The notes beneath the pieces are model-generated. The model saw only the letters and a list, made by a program, of their open reading frames with translations, ran no database searches and was not told the origin of the DNA. 8,299 nt of DNA from positions 1 through 8,299 of the forward strand of contig JAITNB010000080.1 of assembly GCA_031290695.1 (NCBI GenBank), given 5' to 3'. The position numbers were made by a program, and so were the translations under genes. Positions within the stretch are counted from its first letter, which is position 1; each line of letters starts with the position of its first letter. Origin of the DNA: Coriobacteriales bacterium. Lineage in GTDB: Bacteria > Actinomycetota > Coriobacteriia > Coriobacteriales > UBA8131. This document shows, piece after piece, positions 1 through 6,087 of this stretch.

Positions 1-414
1 GGGCATGTGACCAAGATAGACCTGCTCATCAATGGGGCGGCCTTTGCGCCCGTTTGCGGCGACGGGATACTCGTGGCGACGGCCACCGGGTCTACGGCCT
101 ATGCGCTGAGTGCGGGCGGCCCTCTGATCTCACCGGAGCATCGGGGGCTCGTGGTTGTCCCCATCGCACCGCATACCCTCACCGCACGCGCGGTGGTGAC
201 CGCCCCCTCCGACATCATCGAGCTGCGGCCGCACGCGCAGGTGGGCCAGCAGATCGCGCTCTTTGTTGACGGCGAGCACCTGGTGCTGCCGGGCGAGGTA
301 TGCTGCGTGCGCGTGGAACGCAGCCCTGACGAGCTGGTGCTGGTGCGCTACAGCGCGCCCGACTTCTATACCGCCGCAAGCGATGTGTTCTTTGGGGGAG
401 CACATGCTCGATGA
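1..414 (+). CDS. nadK: NAD kinase, C-terminal part (5' end cut by window)
   Basis: NAD kinase phosphorylates NAD to NADP in the cytoplasm, using ATP or polyphosphate. The frame is open from base 1, so this is the C-terminal ~137 residues of a protein usually 280-300 residues long. The upstream GGDG and NE-type active-site motifs lie outside the window. What is visible is the family hallmark: a DG pair (61-66) followed by [16 protein letters not shown] (76-123), matching the conserved DG-(I/L)-V-(S/A)-T-P-TGSTAY-SAGGP segment of the NAD-binding C-terminal domain, then [13 protein letters not shown] (~148-189) and an FVDGEH strand typical of the beta-sandwich domain. ATATGSTAY has Ala where most members have Pro. 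The stop (412-414) overlaps the recN start by 11 bp, implying translational coupling. The NADK-recN pairing is widespread in Actinobacteria and supports the call. Confidence 0.93.
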   Translation, partial: GHVTKIDLLINGAAFAPVCGDGILVATATGSTAYALSAGGPLISPEHRGLVVVPIAPHTLTARAVVTAPSDIIELRPHAQVGQQIALFVDGEHLVLPGEVCCVRVERSPDELVLVRYSAPDFYTAASDVFFGGAHAR

Positions 415-2197
415 GCTGCGCGTTCGCGACATAGCGCTCATAGAACAAGCCGCCCTCGAGTTCTCGCCCGCCCTCACCGTACTCACCGGCGAGACCGGCG
501 CGGGCAAGACGGCGCTGCTTACCGCCATCAAATTGCTCATCGGCGACCGCGCCGACGCCACAATGGTTCGCGACGGTGCCCCCGAGGCCCGCGTAGAGGC
601 CCGCTTTGTCGCAAGGACGGACGTAGGCGTGTGTGAGGGGGACGCGGGACAAAGGGGGACGGTACCTTTGTCTTGCGAATCCCAGCAAGACAAAGGTACC
701 GTCCCCCTTTGTCCCCGTGAGGGGGAGGTACCACCTGGCATCCATCCTCCTGACGCATCCCAGGAGCATATCGTCACGCGGCGCGTGGGCAGGGACGGGC
801 GCTCGAAGTGTCTGCTCGATGATGCCATGGTCACGGTGGGGGCGCTCGCCGCGCAGGTGGGGCCGCTTGTTGACCTGCATGGGCAGCACGAGCATCAGGC
901 GCTGCTCCGGCCTGCGGTGCAGCTCGACTACCTTGACCGCTTTGCCGGCGGGCCGGTCGCACAGGCGCTCGCCGCCTACCAGGATGCCTGGCACACGCAC
1001 CGCGAGGCGCGTGAGCTCGTCGAGCGGCTCGCCGTTGCCGCACATACCTCGGCGCTCGCCATCGAACAGGCACGTTACACCTTGCAGGAGATAGACCGTG
1101 TTGGCCCCCGGCCGGCCGAGTACGAGGAGCTTGAGGAGCAACTGCCCCGTCTACGCAATGGCGAGGACCTGGCACAGGCATCCAACGCGGCACTCGAGGC
1201 GTTGCGCCGCGAGGACGGGGCGTTTGACGCGCTCGCTGCCGCGCAGCATGAGCTCGCACGCTTGCAGGGGATCGACACCCGCCTCGACGGCCTCGCCTCC
1301 CGCCTTGACACCCTCGCCGTTGTCGCCGAGGACCTTGCCGCCGAGCTGCGGGAGTACCGCGACAGTGTAGAGTTTGACCCACAGGCACTTGAGGAGGCAC
1401 TCGACCGCCTGGGGCAGCTTGAGGGCCTGCGCAAGCGCTTTGGTCCGCGCATGGAAGACGTGTTCACCACCCGTGAGGAGGCTCAGCAGGCCCTCGCGTC
1501 CACCGAGGGCCTCGACGGGAAGCAGGAAAAGGCGCGCCAACAGCTTGAGGCCGCCCACACTTCTCTGCAAGAGGCCGCCCGTGTGCTCAAGGATGTACGG
1601 GCCAAGGGCGCCACGGCCTTTGCAGCGGCGCTCACCGCCTGTGTGCAGGACCTCGCGATGGAAGGCGCCTCCTTTGAGGTCGCCGTCACGCCGCTCGACG
1701 AGCACGCGTGGACAGCGCAGGGGTCGTGCTCCTACGAGGTGCGCTACCGCCCCGCGCCCCGCACGACACCGCGCGCGCTGGCCAGGATTGCAAGCGGCGG
1801 CGAGCTCTCACGCGTGATGCTCGCGCTCAAGACACTGCTGCGCGACGCCCACACGCAAGCGACCCTCGTGTTTGATGAGATAGACGCGGGGGTGGGCGGC
1901 ACAACGGCAACGGCGGTCGCACGGCGCCTGCAGCAGCTGGCGACGACGCATCAGGTCATCGCCGTGACGCACCTCGCGCAGATTGCGGCCGTGGCCCAGT
2001 CGCACTGGGTCGTGCGCAAGACGGTGTGCGACGGGGCCACCCAAACGACCATAGAACAGGCATGTGGAGAAGACCGGGTCGTCGAGCTCGCGCGTATGCT
2101 CGCGGGCAGCGACAGCGCAACCGCGCTCGACCACGCCCGCCAACTGTTGGGTGCCGCGGCGACACCCGTGGCGACAACGGCGGGACTGGGGGGCTAG
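404..2197 (+). CDS. recN: DNA repair protein RecN (with in-frame palindromic insertion)
   Basis: RecN is an SMC-like ATPase that acts early in recombinational repair of double-strand breaks. The protein is 597 residues (family about 550-590). Visible motifs: Walker A GETGAGKT (residues 29-36); DLHGQHEHQ (157-165), a RecN hallmark; a long Glu/Ala/Leu/Arg-rich coiled-coil region (about 200-410); ABC signature SGGELSR (464-470); Walker [13 protein letters not shown] with D491/E492; H-loop VIAVTHLAQ with H523. The ATG at 404 is chosen because GGGGGAG (394-400) precedes it and [14 protein letters not shown] matches the conserved N-terminus. An upstream in-frame start at 263 would run deep into NAD kinase. 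Residues ~80-107, between the VEARF strand and the [12 protein letters not shown] strand, are encoded by a palindromic repeat (see 646-715) and are not expected in the family. The core motifs are intact, so the protein is probably functional. It overlaps NAD kinase by 11 bp and ends one base before steA. Confidence 0.95.
   Translation: MLDELRVRDIALIEQAALEFSPALTVLTGETGAGKTALLTAIKLLIGDRADATMVRDGAPEARVEARFVARTDVGVCEGDAGQRGTVPLSCESQQDKGTVPLCPREGEVPPGIHPPDASQEHIVTRRVGRDGRSKCLLDDAMVTVGALAAQVGPLVDLHGQHEHQALLRPAVQLDYLDRFAGGPVAQALAAYQDAWHTHREARELVERLAVAAHTSALAIEQARYTLQEIDRVGPRPAEYEELEEQLPRLRNGEDLAQASNAALEALRREDGAFDALAAAQHELARLQGIDTRLDGLASRLDTLAVVAEDLAAELREYRDSVEFDPQALEEALDRLGQLEGLRKRFGPRMEDVFTTREEAQQALASTEGLDGKQEKARQQLEAAHTSLQEAARVLKDVRAKGATAFAAALTACVQDLAMEGASFEVAVTPLDEHAWTAQGSCSYEVRYRPAPRTTPRALARIASGGELSRVMLALKTLLRDAHTQATLVFDEIDAGVGGTTATAVARRLQQLATTHQVIAVTHLAQIAAVAQSHWVVRKTVCDGATQTTIEQACGEDRVVELARMLAGSDSATALDHARQLLGAAATPVATTAGLGG
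633..726. repeat. 10-bp direct repeats flanking the palindrome
   Basis: GTGAGGGGGA occurs at 633-642 and again at 717-726, bracketing the inverted repeat. The offset between copies is 84 bp, exactly 28 codons. Collapsing the two copies to one would restore a continuous reading frame (V-G-V-C-E-G-E-V-P-P) without the palindrome. This looks like a target-site duplication, or a pair of element ends. Because the sequence is G-rich and simple, coincidence or belonging to a longer element cannot be excluded. A third GGTACC in the same style follows at 727-732. Confidence 0.5.
646..715. repeat. REPIN-like palindromic element inside recN
   Basis: Bases 646-676 and 685-715 are perfect 31-nt reverse complements separated by the 8-nt loop GAATCCCA. 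Each arm is itself a small hairpin: GACAAAGG (648-655) pairs with CCTTTGTC (665-672) around a 9-nt loop, and the mirror copy does the same in the right arm. GGTACC occurs in both arms. Two short REP-like hairpins in inverted orientation forming one long hairpin is the architecture of REPIN/BIME elements mobilised by RAYT (IS200-like Y1) transposases. No transposase is in the window, so that assignment is inference. The element is stop-free in all six frames and encodes Q-R-G-T-V-P-L-S-C then D-K-G-T-V-P-L-C-P within RecN. Pairing is exact over 31 bp, so the structure itself is certain; its family is not. Confidence 0.9.
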
Positions 2198-2198
2198 T

Positions 2199-3320
2199 AT
2201 GGCCATCACGGGAACGGCACAGCTTGGCAAGAAGACCAAAGACCTGGTCAAACGGCTCACCTCGTCAGACATCGCCGTCATCGACCACCAGGACATCGAC
2301 CGCGTCTCGGCCGAGGGGCTCATCGGTTGCGGCGTCAAGGCGGTCGTCAACGCCAACAGGTCCATAAGCGGCCGGTACCCCAATGTGGGGCCGCAGCTCC
2401 TTATCGACGCGGGCATCTACCTGCTCGACGAGGTGGGCGCGGCGGTGTTCGAGATAGTCAAGGACGGGGATACCGTCACCTGCATTGGCAACGAGCTTAT
2501 CTGCAACGGTGTCCCGGTGGCCACTGGCACCCTGCTCGACGCCGACCAGGTCGCCTTGCGCCTTGAGGCCGCCGACCAGGCGATGGACACGCAGATGGCC
2601 CTCTTTGTGCAGAACACCGTCGACTACCTTGACAAGCAAAGCGTCTCACTCATCTTCGACCCCTGGGTACCCAAGATACAGACCCCCATCAGGGGACGCC
2701 AGGTGCTCGTGGTGGTACGCGGCTACGACTATCTGCAGGACCTCAAGACGCTCACTTCCTACATCCGCGAGGAGAAGCCCGTACTCATCGGCGTAGACGG
2801 CGGCGCCGACGCGCTCGTCGAGGTAGGATTCAAGCCCAGCATCATCATTGGCGATATGGACTCGGTGACGGACAAGACCCTGCTCTGCGGCGCCGAGGTC
2901 ATCCCTCACGCCTACGAGGACGGGAGCTGCCCCTCGCTCGACCGCCTGCAGCGGCTCGGCCTCGATGTCGAGCCCTGGCCGCTTGCCGCCACCAGCGAGG
3001 ACCTTGCCCTGCTGCTGGCCTGGGAGAAGAAGGCCGACCTCATCGTGGCGCTCGGCACCCACTCAAACCTGGTGGAGTACCTCGACAAGGGCCGCAGCGG
3101 CATGGCGTCATCGTTCCTCGTGCGCCTCAAGGTAGGGACCAAGCTCGTCGATGCCAAGGGCGTGAGCAAGCTCTACCGCGCTGCCCCTCCGCCACGCTAT
3201 ATATTGCTAATTGTGTTAACAGTATTGATCCTCGTCGTCACCATCATCGCCATCTCGCCCGCCCTGCGCAACGTGTTCAGCGTGCTATGGCTTAATATCC
3301 ACACGAACCTGGGACTGTAG
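2199..3320 (+). CDS. steA: SteA-like membrane-anchored protein with thiamin pyrophosphokinase-like domain
   Basis: 373 residues, similar to the actinobacterial SteA / Rv1697 family (COG4825 type). In corynebacteria SteA works with SteB at the septum in daughter-cell separation, linked to RipA peptidoglycan hydrolase activity. The N-terminal part (about 1-150) is the family domain, with GCGVKAVVNANRSISGRYPN and GPQLLIDAGIYLLDEVG. The middle to C-terminal part (about 165-325) has a thiamin pyrophosphokinase-like fold with VDGGAD (199-204) and GDMDS (218-222). The D-x-x-x-TD motif of true thiamin pyrophosphokinases is absent, the equivalent region reading EDGSCPSLDRLQRLG, so catalysis of that reaction is unlikely. 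A single hydrophobic helix (about 334-353) follows PPPRY, leaving a 20-residue tail. Start: ATG after GGGGGG (2188-2193), one base after the recN stop. Position between recN and steB matches M. tuberculosis Rv1696-Rv1698. The membrane-helix codons are unusually AT-rich. Confidence 0.88.
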   Translation: MAITGTAQLGKKTKDLVKRLTSSDIAVIDHQDIDRVSAEGLIGCGVKAVVNANRSISGRYPNVGPQLLIDAGIYLLDEVGAAVFEIVKDGDTVTCIGNELICNGVPVATGTLLDADQVALRLEAADQAMDTQMALFVQNTVDYLDKQSVSLIFDPWVPKIQTPIRGRQVLVVVRGYDYLQDLKTLTSYIREEKPVLIGVDGGADALVEVGFKPSIIIGDMDSVTDKTLLCGAEVIPHAYEDGSCPSLDRLQRLGLDVEPWPLAATSEDLALLLAWEKKADLIVALGTHSNLVEYLDKGRSGMASSFLVRLKVGTKLVDAKGVSKLYRAAPPPRYILLIVLTVLILVVTIIAISPALRNVFSVLWLNIHTNLGL

Positions 3321-3344
3321 GCATTGTGCTAGAATTGTGGGGAC

Positions 3345-4676
3345 ATGTATAACTTTAGGTATCATCTGGTCACCATCGTCTCTATCTTCCTCGCGCTTGC
3401 TGTGGGGCTGTTGATTGGTGCTGCCATCACGGGCAGCGACCTTGTGCGCAGCACTTCCAATGATATGCTGGAGGACGTGCTTGGGCGCTTTAGCGAGCTT
3501 GAGGCCGAGAATGCCCAGCTCACCGAGGACCTGGCCTTTGAAACCCCCTTTGGCACGCAAATGCTGCGCGGATGGCAGGATGGGCGCCTGGAGGGCCGCA
3601 CCATTGTACTGCTCACCAGTGAAGCGGACGAGGATACGGTCCTTGCTGCCCGTATTGCCACGCTTATGGAACAAAGCGGGGCCGTCGCGGTGACGGTACA
3701 GGTCGCCCAACCCGATTTTGGCACAACCGACGAGAAGGTCGCCACTGCGCTGCAAGAGATTGTCCCGGCTGTTGACGGACGACCCTACAACGAGGTTCTC
3801 GCACAGGCGCTCGTGGACGAGTGGGTCTATGAGTACGTGCCAGACCCCACGGCAAAGCCACCCGCGACAGGCACAACAAACGGCACGAGCACCCCTGAGG
3901 ATGCCGCCGATGCCGCCTCCACCGACCCCAACGCGGCCAGTGTCGACCTCGCCAACATCGGCGGCATAGGCTCTGCCAGCGCCACGCCTGCGCTCGGCAC
4001 AGGAGAAACCACGGCAGACCCCGCCGTTGCCGCTGCGCTCGAAGCGGCCTTTAACAAGAACTATCAGCTCACCTCAAAGCTTATCGACCTCGACTGCATA
4101 ACCGTCACGGTCGACTACCACCGCTTCATCGAGCACGAGGGAATCGACCCCGAGGGCGCACAGGCCGCCGCATGGGCCCTTGCCGGCGAGCGCACACTGC
4201 CCTATGCGGTGAACGGGGCCGTCGACCTGCTGGTCAACAGCAGCGACGACGGCGTGAGCGTCTCCCCCGACACAACCGGTATCGCCATTGCTGCACTCGT
4301 TAAAGACAAGGGCGTCAATGAGGAACTCCCGTATCCGCGCTTCAAGCCCGCCGCCAGCACCACAAGACAGCCTACTGAGGAAGACGGGACAGGTGACGAA
4401 GAAGGTCCTGCTACCCTCTCAGCGGTGGGTGACGGCTCGTCCAGCTACTTCGCAGTACTGCTGCAAGACGCGGGCAGGAACGCGGGTATGGTCGAGAATG
4501 CCCGCCAACGTGATCTCTCCTGCGTAACGGTATTTGGCGACAACGCAGGACGCTACAGCCTCGTCGCCCTCCTCTCCGGCGCACAAACAGGAATCTACGG
4601 GTCAGACCGGGCCCAAGACAGCAAGTATCCGTCCCTTCCCCAAGACCCCACCGGCCTCGCCCCCTTTACCACATAG
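3345..4676 (+). CDS. steB: SteB / MctB-family membrane protein (annotated elsewhere as copper transporter MctB)
   Basis: 443 residues. MYNFRYHLVTIVSIFLALAV opens with the family's (F/L)RYH motif followed by one transmembrane helix (about 8-28), then a heptad-like coiled coil (about 38-66, SELEAENAQLTEDL). The C-terminus LSCVTVFGDNAGRYSLVALL...GIYG matches the conserved end of Rv1698/MctB and SteB proteins (DUF/PF11382 type). In corynebacteria SteB partners SteA at the division site. In mycobacteria Rv1698 was described as an outer-membrane copper-efflux channel, so the 'copper transporter' label should be used with care here. The usual length is a little over 300 residues; the excess comes from a Thr/Ala/Asp/Pro-rich low-complexity segment (about 168-228) and a shorter acidic/Ser-Thr one (about 335-366). 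Start: ATG at 3345, 24 bp after steA, with GTGGGGA just upstream. It is the last gene of the conserved actinobacterial block. Confidence 0.87.
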   Translation: MYNFRYHLVTIVSIFLALAVGLLIGAAITGSDLVRSTSNDMLEDVLGRFSELEAENAQLTEDLAFETPFGTQMLRGWQDGRLEGRTIVLLTSEADEDTVLAARIATLMEQSGAVAVTVQVAQPDFGTTDEKVATALQEIVPAVDGRPYNEVLAQALVDEWVYEYVPDPTAKPPATGTTNGTSTPEDAADAASTDPNAASVDLANIGGIGSASATPALGTGETTADPAVAAALEAAFNKNYQLTSKLIDLDCITVTVDYHRFIEHEGIDPEGAQAAAWALAGERTLPYAVNGAVDLLVNSSDDGVSVSPDTTGIAIAALVKDKGVNEELPYPRFKPAASTTRQPTEEDGTGDEEGPATLSAVGDGSSSYFAVLLQDAGRNAGMVENARQRDLSCVTVFGDNAGRYSLVALLSGAQTGIYGSDRAQDSKYPSLPQDPTGLAPFTT

Positions 4677-4691
4677 TTTCATGAGCTGCAC

Positions 4692-4724
4692 CTGTTTTTT
4701 GCCTGTTTTTTCACTGTTTTTTGC
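4692..4724. repeat. Three tandem 11-bp units with phased T6 tracts
   Basis: CTGTTTTTTGC, CTGTTTTTTCA and CTGTTTTTTGC follow one another at 4692-4702, 4703-4713 and 4714-4724. T6 tracts repeating every 11 bp, close to one helical turn, are expected to bend DNA. They begin 16 bp after the steB stop. I see no strong hairpin ahead of the first T tract, so a classical Rho-independent terminator is not well supported, although the T runs could help transcripts end. Another reading is a curved or UP-type element for the operon downstream. Confidence 0.7.
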
Positions 4725-4982
4725 CACACATTAGCTTTGAATAAAAACGTCAATTTATTGAATAATGTTACCTTATAAGCGTTATCGTCCAGCAGCTAAT
4801 GGCACGCGTTTACTCTTTTTGGGCTGTGCAACGCAACAATATTCATAAAAATGTAATTCTATACCTATGATTATTCATATATCTATGCTCCCCTTTACGA
4901 CACCAAGCAACTTAAAAAGCGGTAAAGTGAAGATAACAAACTATTAGCCGTAGTTAAGGATAAAGATACTGCGGCCCAAGTC
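4725..4982 (+). promoter_or_regulatory. AT-rich presumed regulatory region of the agmatine operon
   Basis: This stretch has about 30-35% GC in its core, against well over 60% in the genes to its left, and holds no convincing gene. TGAATA occurs four times: on the + strand at 4738-4743 and 4759-4764 (21 bp apart) and on the - strand at 4840-4845 and 4872-4877 (read as TATTCA). Two small palindromes accompany them: TTATTGAATAA (4755-4765) and TATGA-TTAT-TCATA (4866-4879). TGAATAAAAA at 4738-4747 resembles the half-site of arginine-repressor (ARG) boxes, which is tempting for an arginine-derived substrate, but none is a full consensus box. A possible sigma-70 core is TTCATA (4842-4847), 18 bp, TATGAT (4866-4871). 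The true promoter and regulator are unknown. Confidence 0.5.
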
Positions 4983-4990
4983 AAAGGAGG
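4983..4990 (+). promoter_or_regulatory. Strong ribosome binding site of putrescine carbamoyltransferase
   Basis: AAAGGAGG, a near-perfect anti-Shine-Dalgarno match, ends four bases before the ATG at 4995 and fixes that start. It is stronger than the G-run sites in front of the genes in the left half. Confidence 0.85.
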
Positions 4991-4994
4991 AGCT

Positions 4995-6020
4995 ATGGCA
5001 CGTATCAAGGATTACATTGACAGCACCCCATTTACCAAGGAGGAGCTTTTGCAGATCGTCAACATCTCCCTGGCAATCAAGCAGGCTATCAAGGCTGGCT
5101 ATTATCCGCCGCTGTTGGAGAACCTGACCTTGGGGATGATCTTCCAGCAGAGCTCTACGCGCACGCGCGTCTCCTTTGAAACAGCTATGGAGCAGCTGGG
5201 CGGCCACGCCCAATATCTGGCACCCGGACAAATCCAACTTGGCGGGCACGAGACACTGGATGACACTGCTCGCGTCCTGAGCCGCCTCACCGATGTCTTG
5301 ATGGCCCGTGTCGATCGCCATCAAGATGTTGTGGAGCTGGCCAAGCACGCCACCGTGCCAGTCATCAACGCCATGAGCGACTACAATCATCCCACTCAGG
5401 AACTGGGCGATTTAACCACTATTATTGAGCACCTGCCACAAGGCAAGAAGCTGGAGGACATCAAGGTCACCTTTGTGGGCGACTGCACCCAGGTTTGCGC
5501 CTCGCTTGGCTTCATCATCACCAAGATGGGCGCGCACTTTACCCAGTTTGGGCCGGTGGGCTGCCAGCTTAACGAGGAGTATCAGGCCGTGCTGCGGGCC
5601 AACTGCGCGGTTTCTGGCGGCAGCTTTACCCTAACGGACGATGAGCAGGAAGGTTTAGCTGGCGCGGACTTTGTCTATACGGACGTCTGGTACGGGCTTT
5701 ATGACGACGAGCGCACGCCGGAGGACATGGCGCGCATCTTCTACCCCAAGTACCAGGTTACCGATGCCATGATGAAGAGGGCCGCTCCCGGTGCCAAGTT
5801 CATGCATTGCTTGCCGGCCTCGCGGGTGCCTAACTTTCCCACCGAGATCTGCGAAGTAACCAATCAGGTGCTGGACGCCCCCTATTCCATCTGTTGGGAT
5901 GAGGCCGAGAACCGCCTGACTTCAATCCGTGGCATCCTGGCCTACTTTACCCCCAAGACCATCCTGGACTTGAAAAAGGCCGAGCAAGCGCAACACCGTT
6001 TGGCGGAGTTGTTGGGTTAG
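4995..6020 (+). CDS. aguB: Putrescine carbamoyltransferase
   Basis: Catalyses the phosphorolysis of N-carbamoylputrescine to putrescine and carbamoyl phosphate, the second step of the agmatine deiminase pathway. The protein is 341 residues; known enzymes are about 340. Carbamoyl-phosphate motif SSTRTR (53-58), HPTQ (132-135) and HCLP (271-274) mark the aspartate/ornithine transcarbamylase superfamily. Specificity is shown by TDVWYGLY (229-236): ornithine carbamoyltransferases have an SMG loop here, whereas putrescine enzymes have YGLY. Further segments close to the enterococcal enzyme are [34 protein letters not shown] and the C-terminal ENRLTSIRG. It is the first gene of the agmatine operon, with 67 bp to the antiporter. 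Leucine codons are mostly CTG and TTG with CTC almost absent, unlike recN, and GC is lower than in the left half, suggesting a separate origin. It is also called ptcA in some genomes. Confidence 0.95.
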   Translation: MARIKDYIDSTPFTKEELLQIVNISLAIKQAIKAGYYPPLLENLTLGMIFQQSSTRTRVSFETAMEQLGGHAQYLAPGQIQLGGHETLDDTARVLSRLTDVLMARVDRHQDVVELAKHATVPVINAMSDYNHPTQELGDLTTIIEHLPQGKKLEDIKVTFVGDCTQVCASLGFIITKMGAHFTQFGPVGCQLNEEYQAVLRANCAVSGGSFTLTDDEQEGLAGADFVYTDVWYGLYDDERTPEDMARIFYPKYQVTDAMMKRAAPGAKFMHCLPASRVPNFPTEICEVTNQVLDAPYSICWDEAENRLTSIRGILAYFTPKTILDLKKAEQAQHRLAELLG

Positions 6021-6087
6021 GCACTGGCCAAGCCCGAGAAAGCGCACGGGCATCAAGGTAGGAACTCGGAATCATCTGGAGGTCAAC

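Noticed and set aside
263..403. Upstream in-frame start for recN at 263
   Set aside because: It would overlap NAD kinase by about 150 bp and add residues unlike RecN; the ATG at 404 has a ribosome site and the conserved N-terminus.
646..715. CRISPR repeat or intrinsic terminator
   Set aside because: There is a single copy without spacers, and no T tract follows the stem.
130..1141. Long open frames on the minus strand opposite NAD kinase and recN
   Set aside because: They shadow well-supported genes, are rich in Arg/Ala/Pro/Gly as expected from GC-rich antisense frames, and show no recognisable motif.
3330..3335. TAGAAT preceded by TG-C, an extended -10-like box before steB
   Set aside because: It would place the transcript start only a few bases before the ATG, and no -35 match is present; steB is more simply read from the upstream genes.
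4893..4927. CTTTAC / GTAAAG inverted repeat in the presumed leader of the carbamoyltransferase gene
   Set aside because: Only six pairs with a 23-nt loop, no T tract and no alternative structure seen; too weak to call an attenuator or riboswitch.
4867..4947. Small frame encoding 26 residues ([20 protein letters not shown]...) in the control region, a possible leader peptide
   Set aside because: No ribosome binding site precedes it, it has no run of regulatory codons, and it overlaps the inverted repeat at 4866-4879.
4995..6020. Ornithine carbamoyltransferase (arginine deiminase pathway)
   Set aside because: The SMG ornithine loop is replaced by YGLY, and the neighbours are an antiporter and agmatine deiminase.
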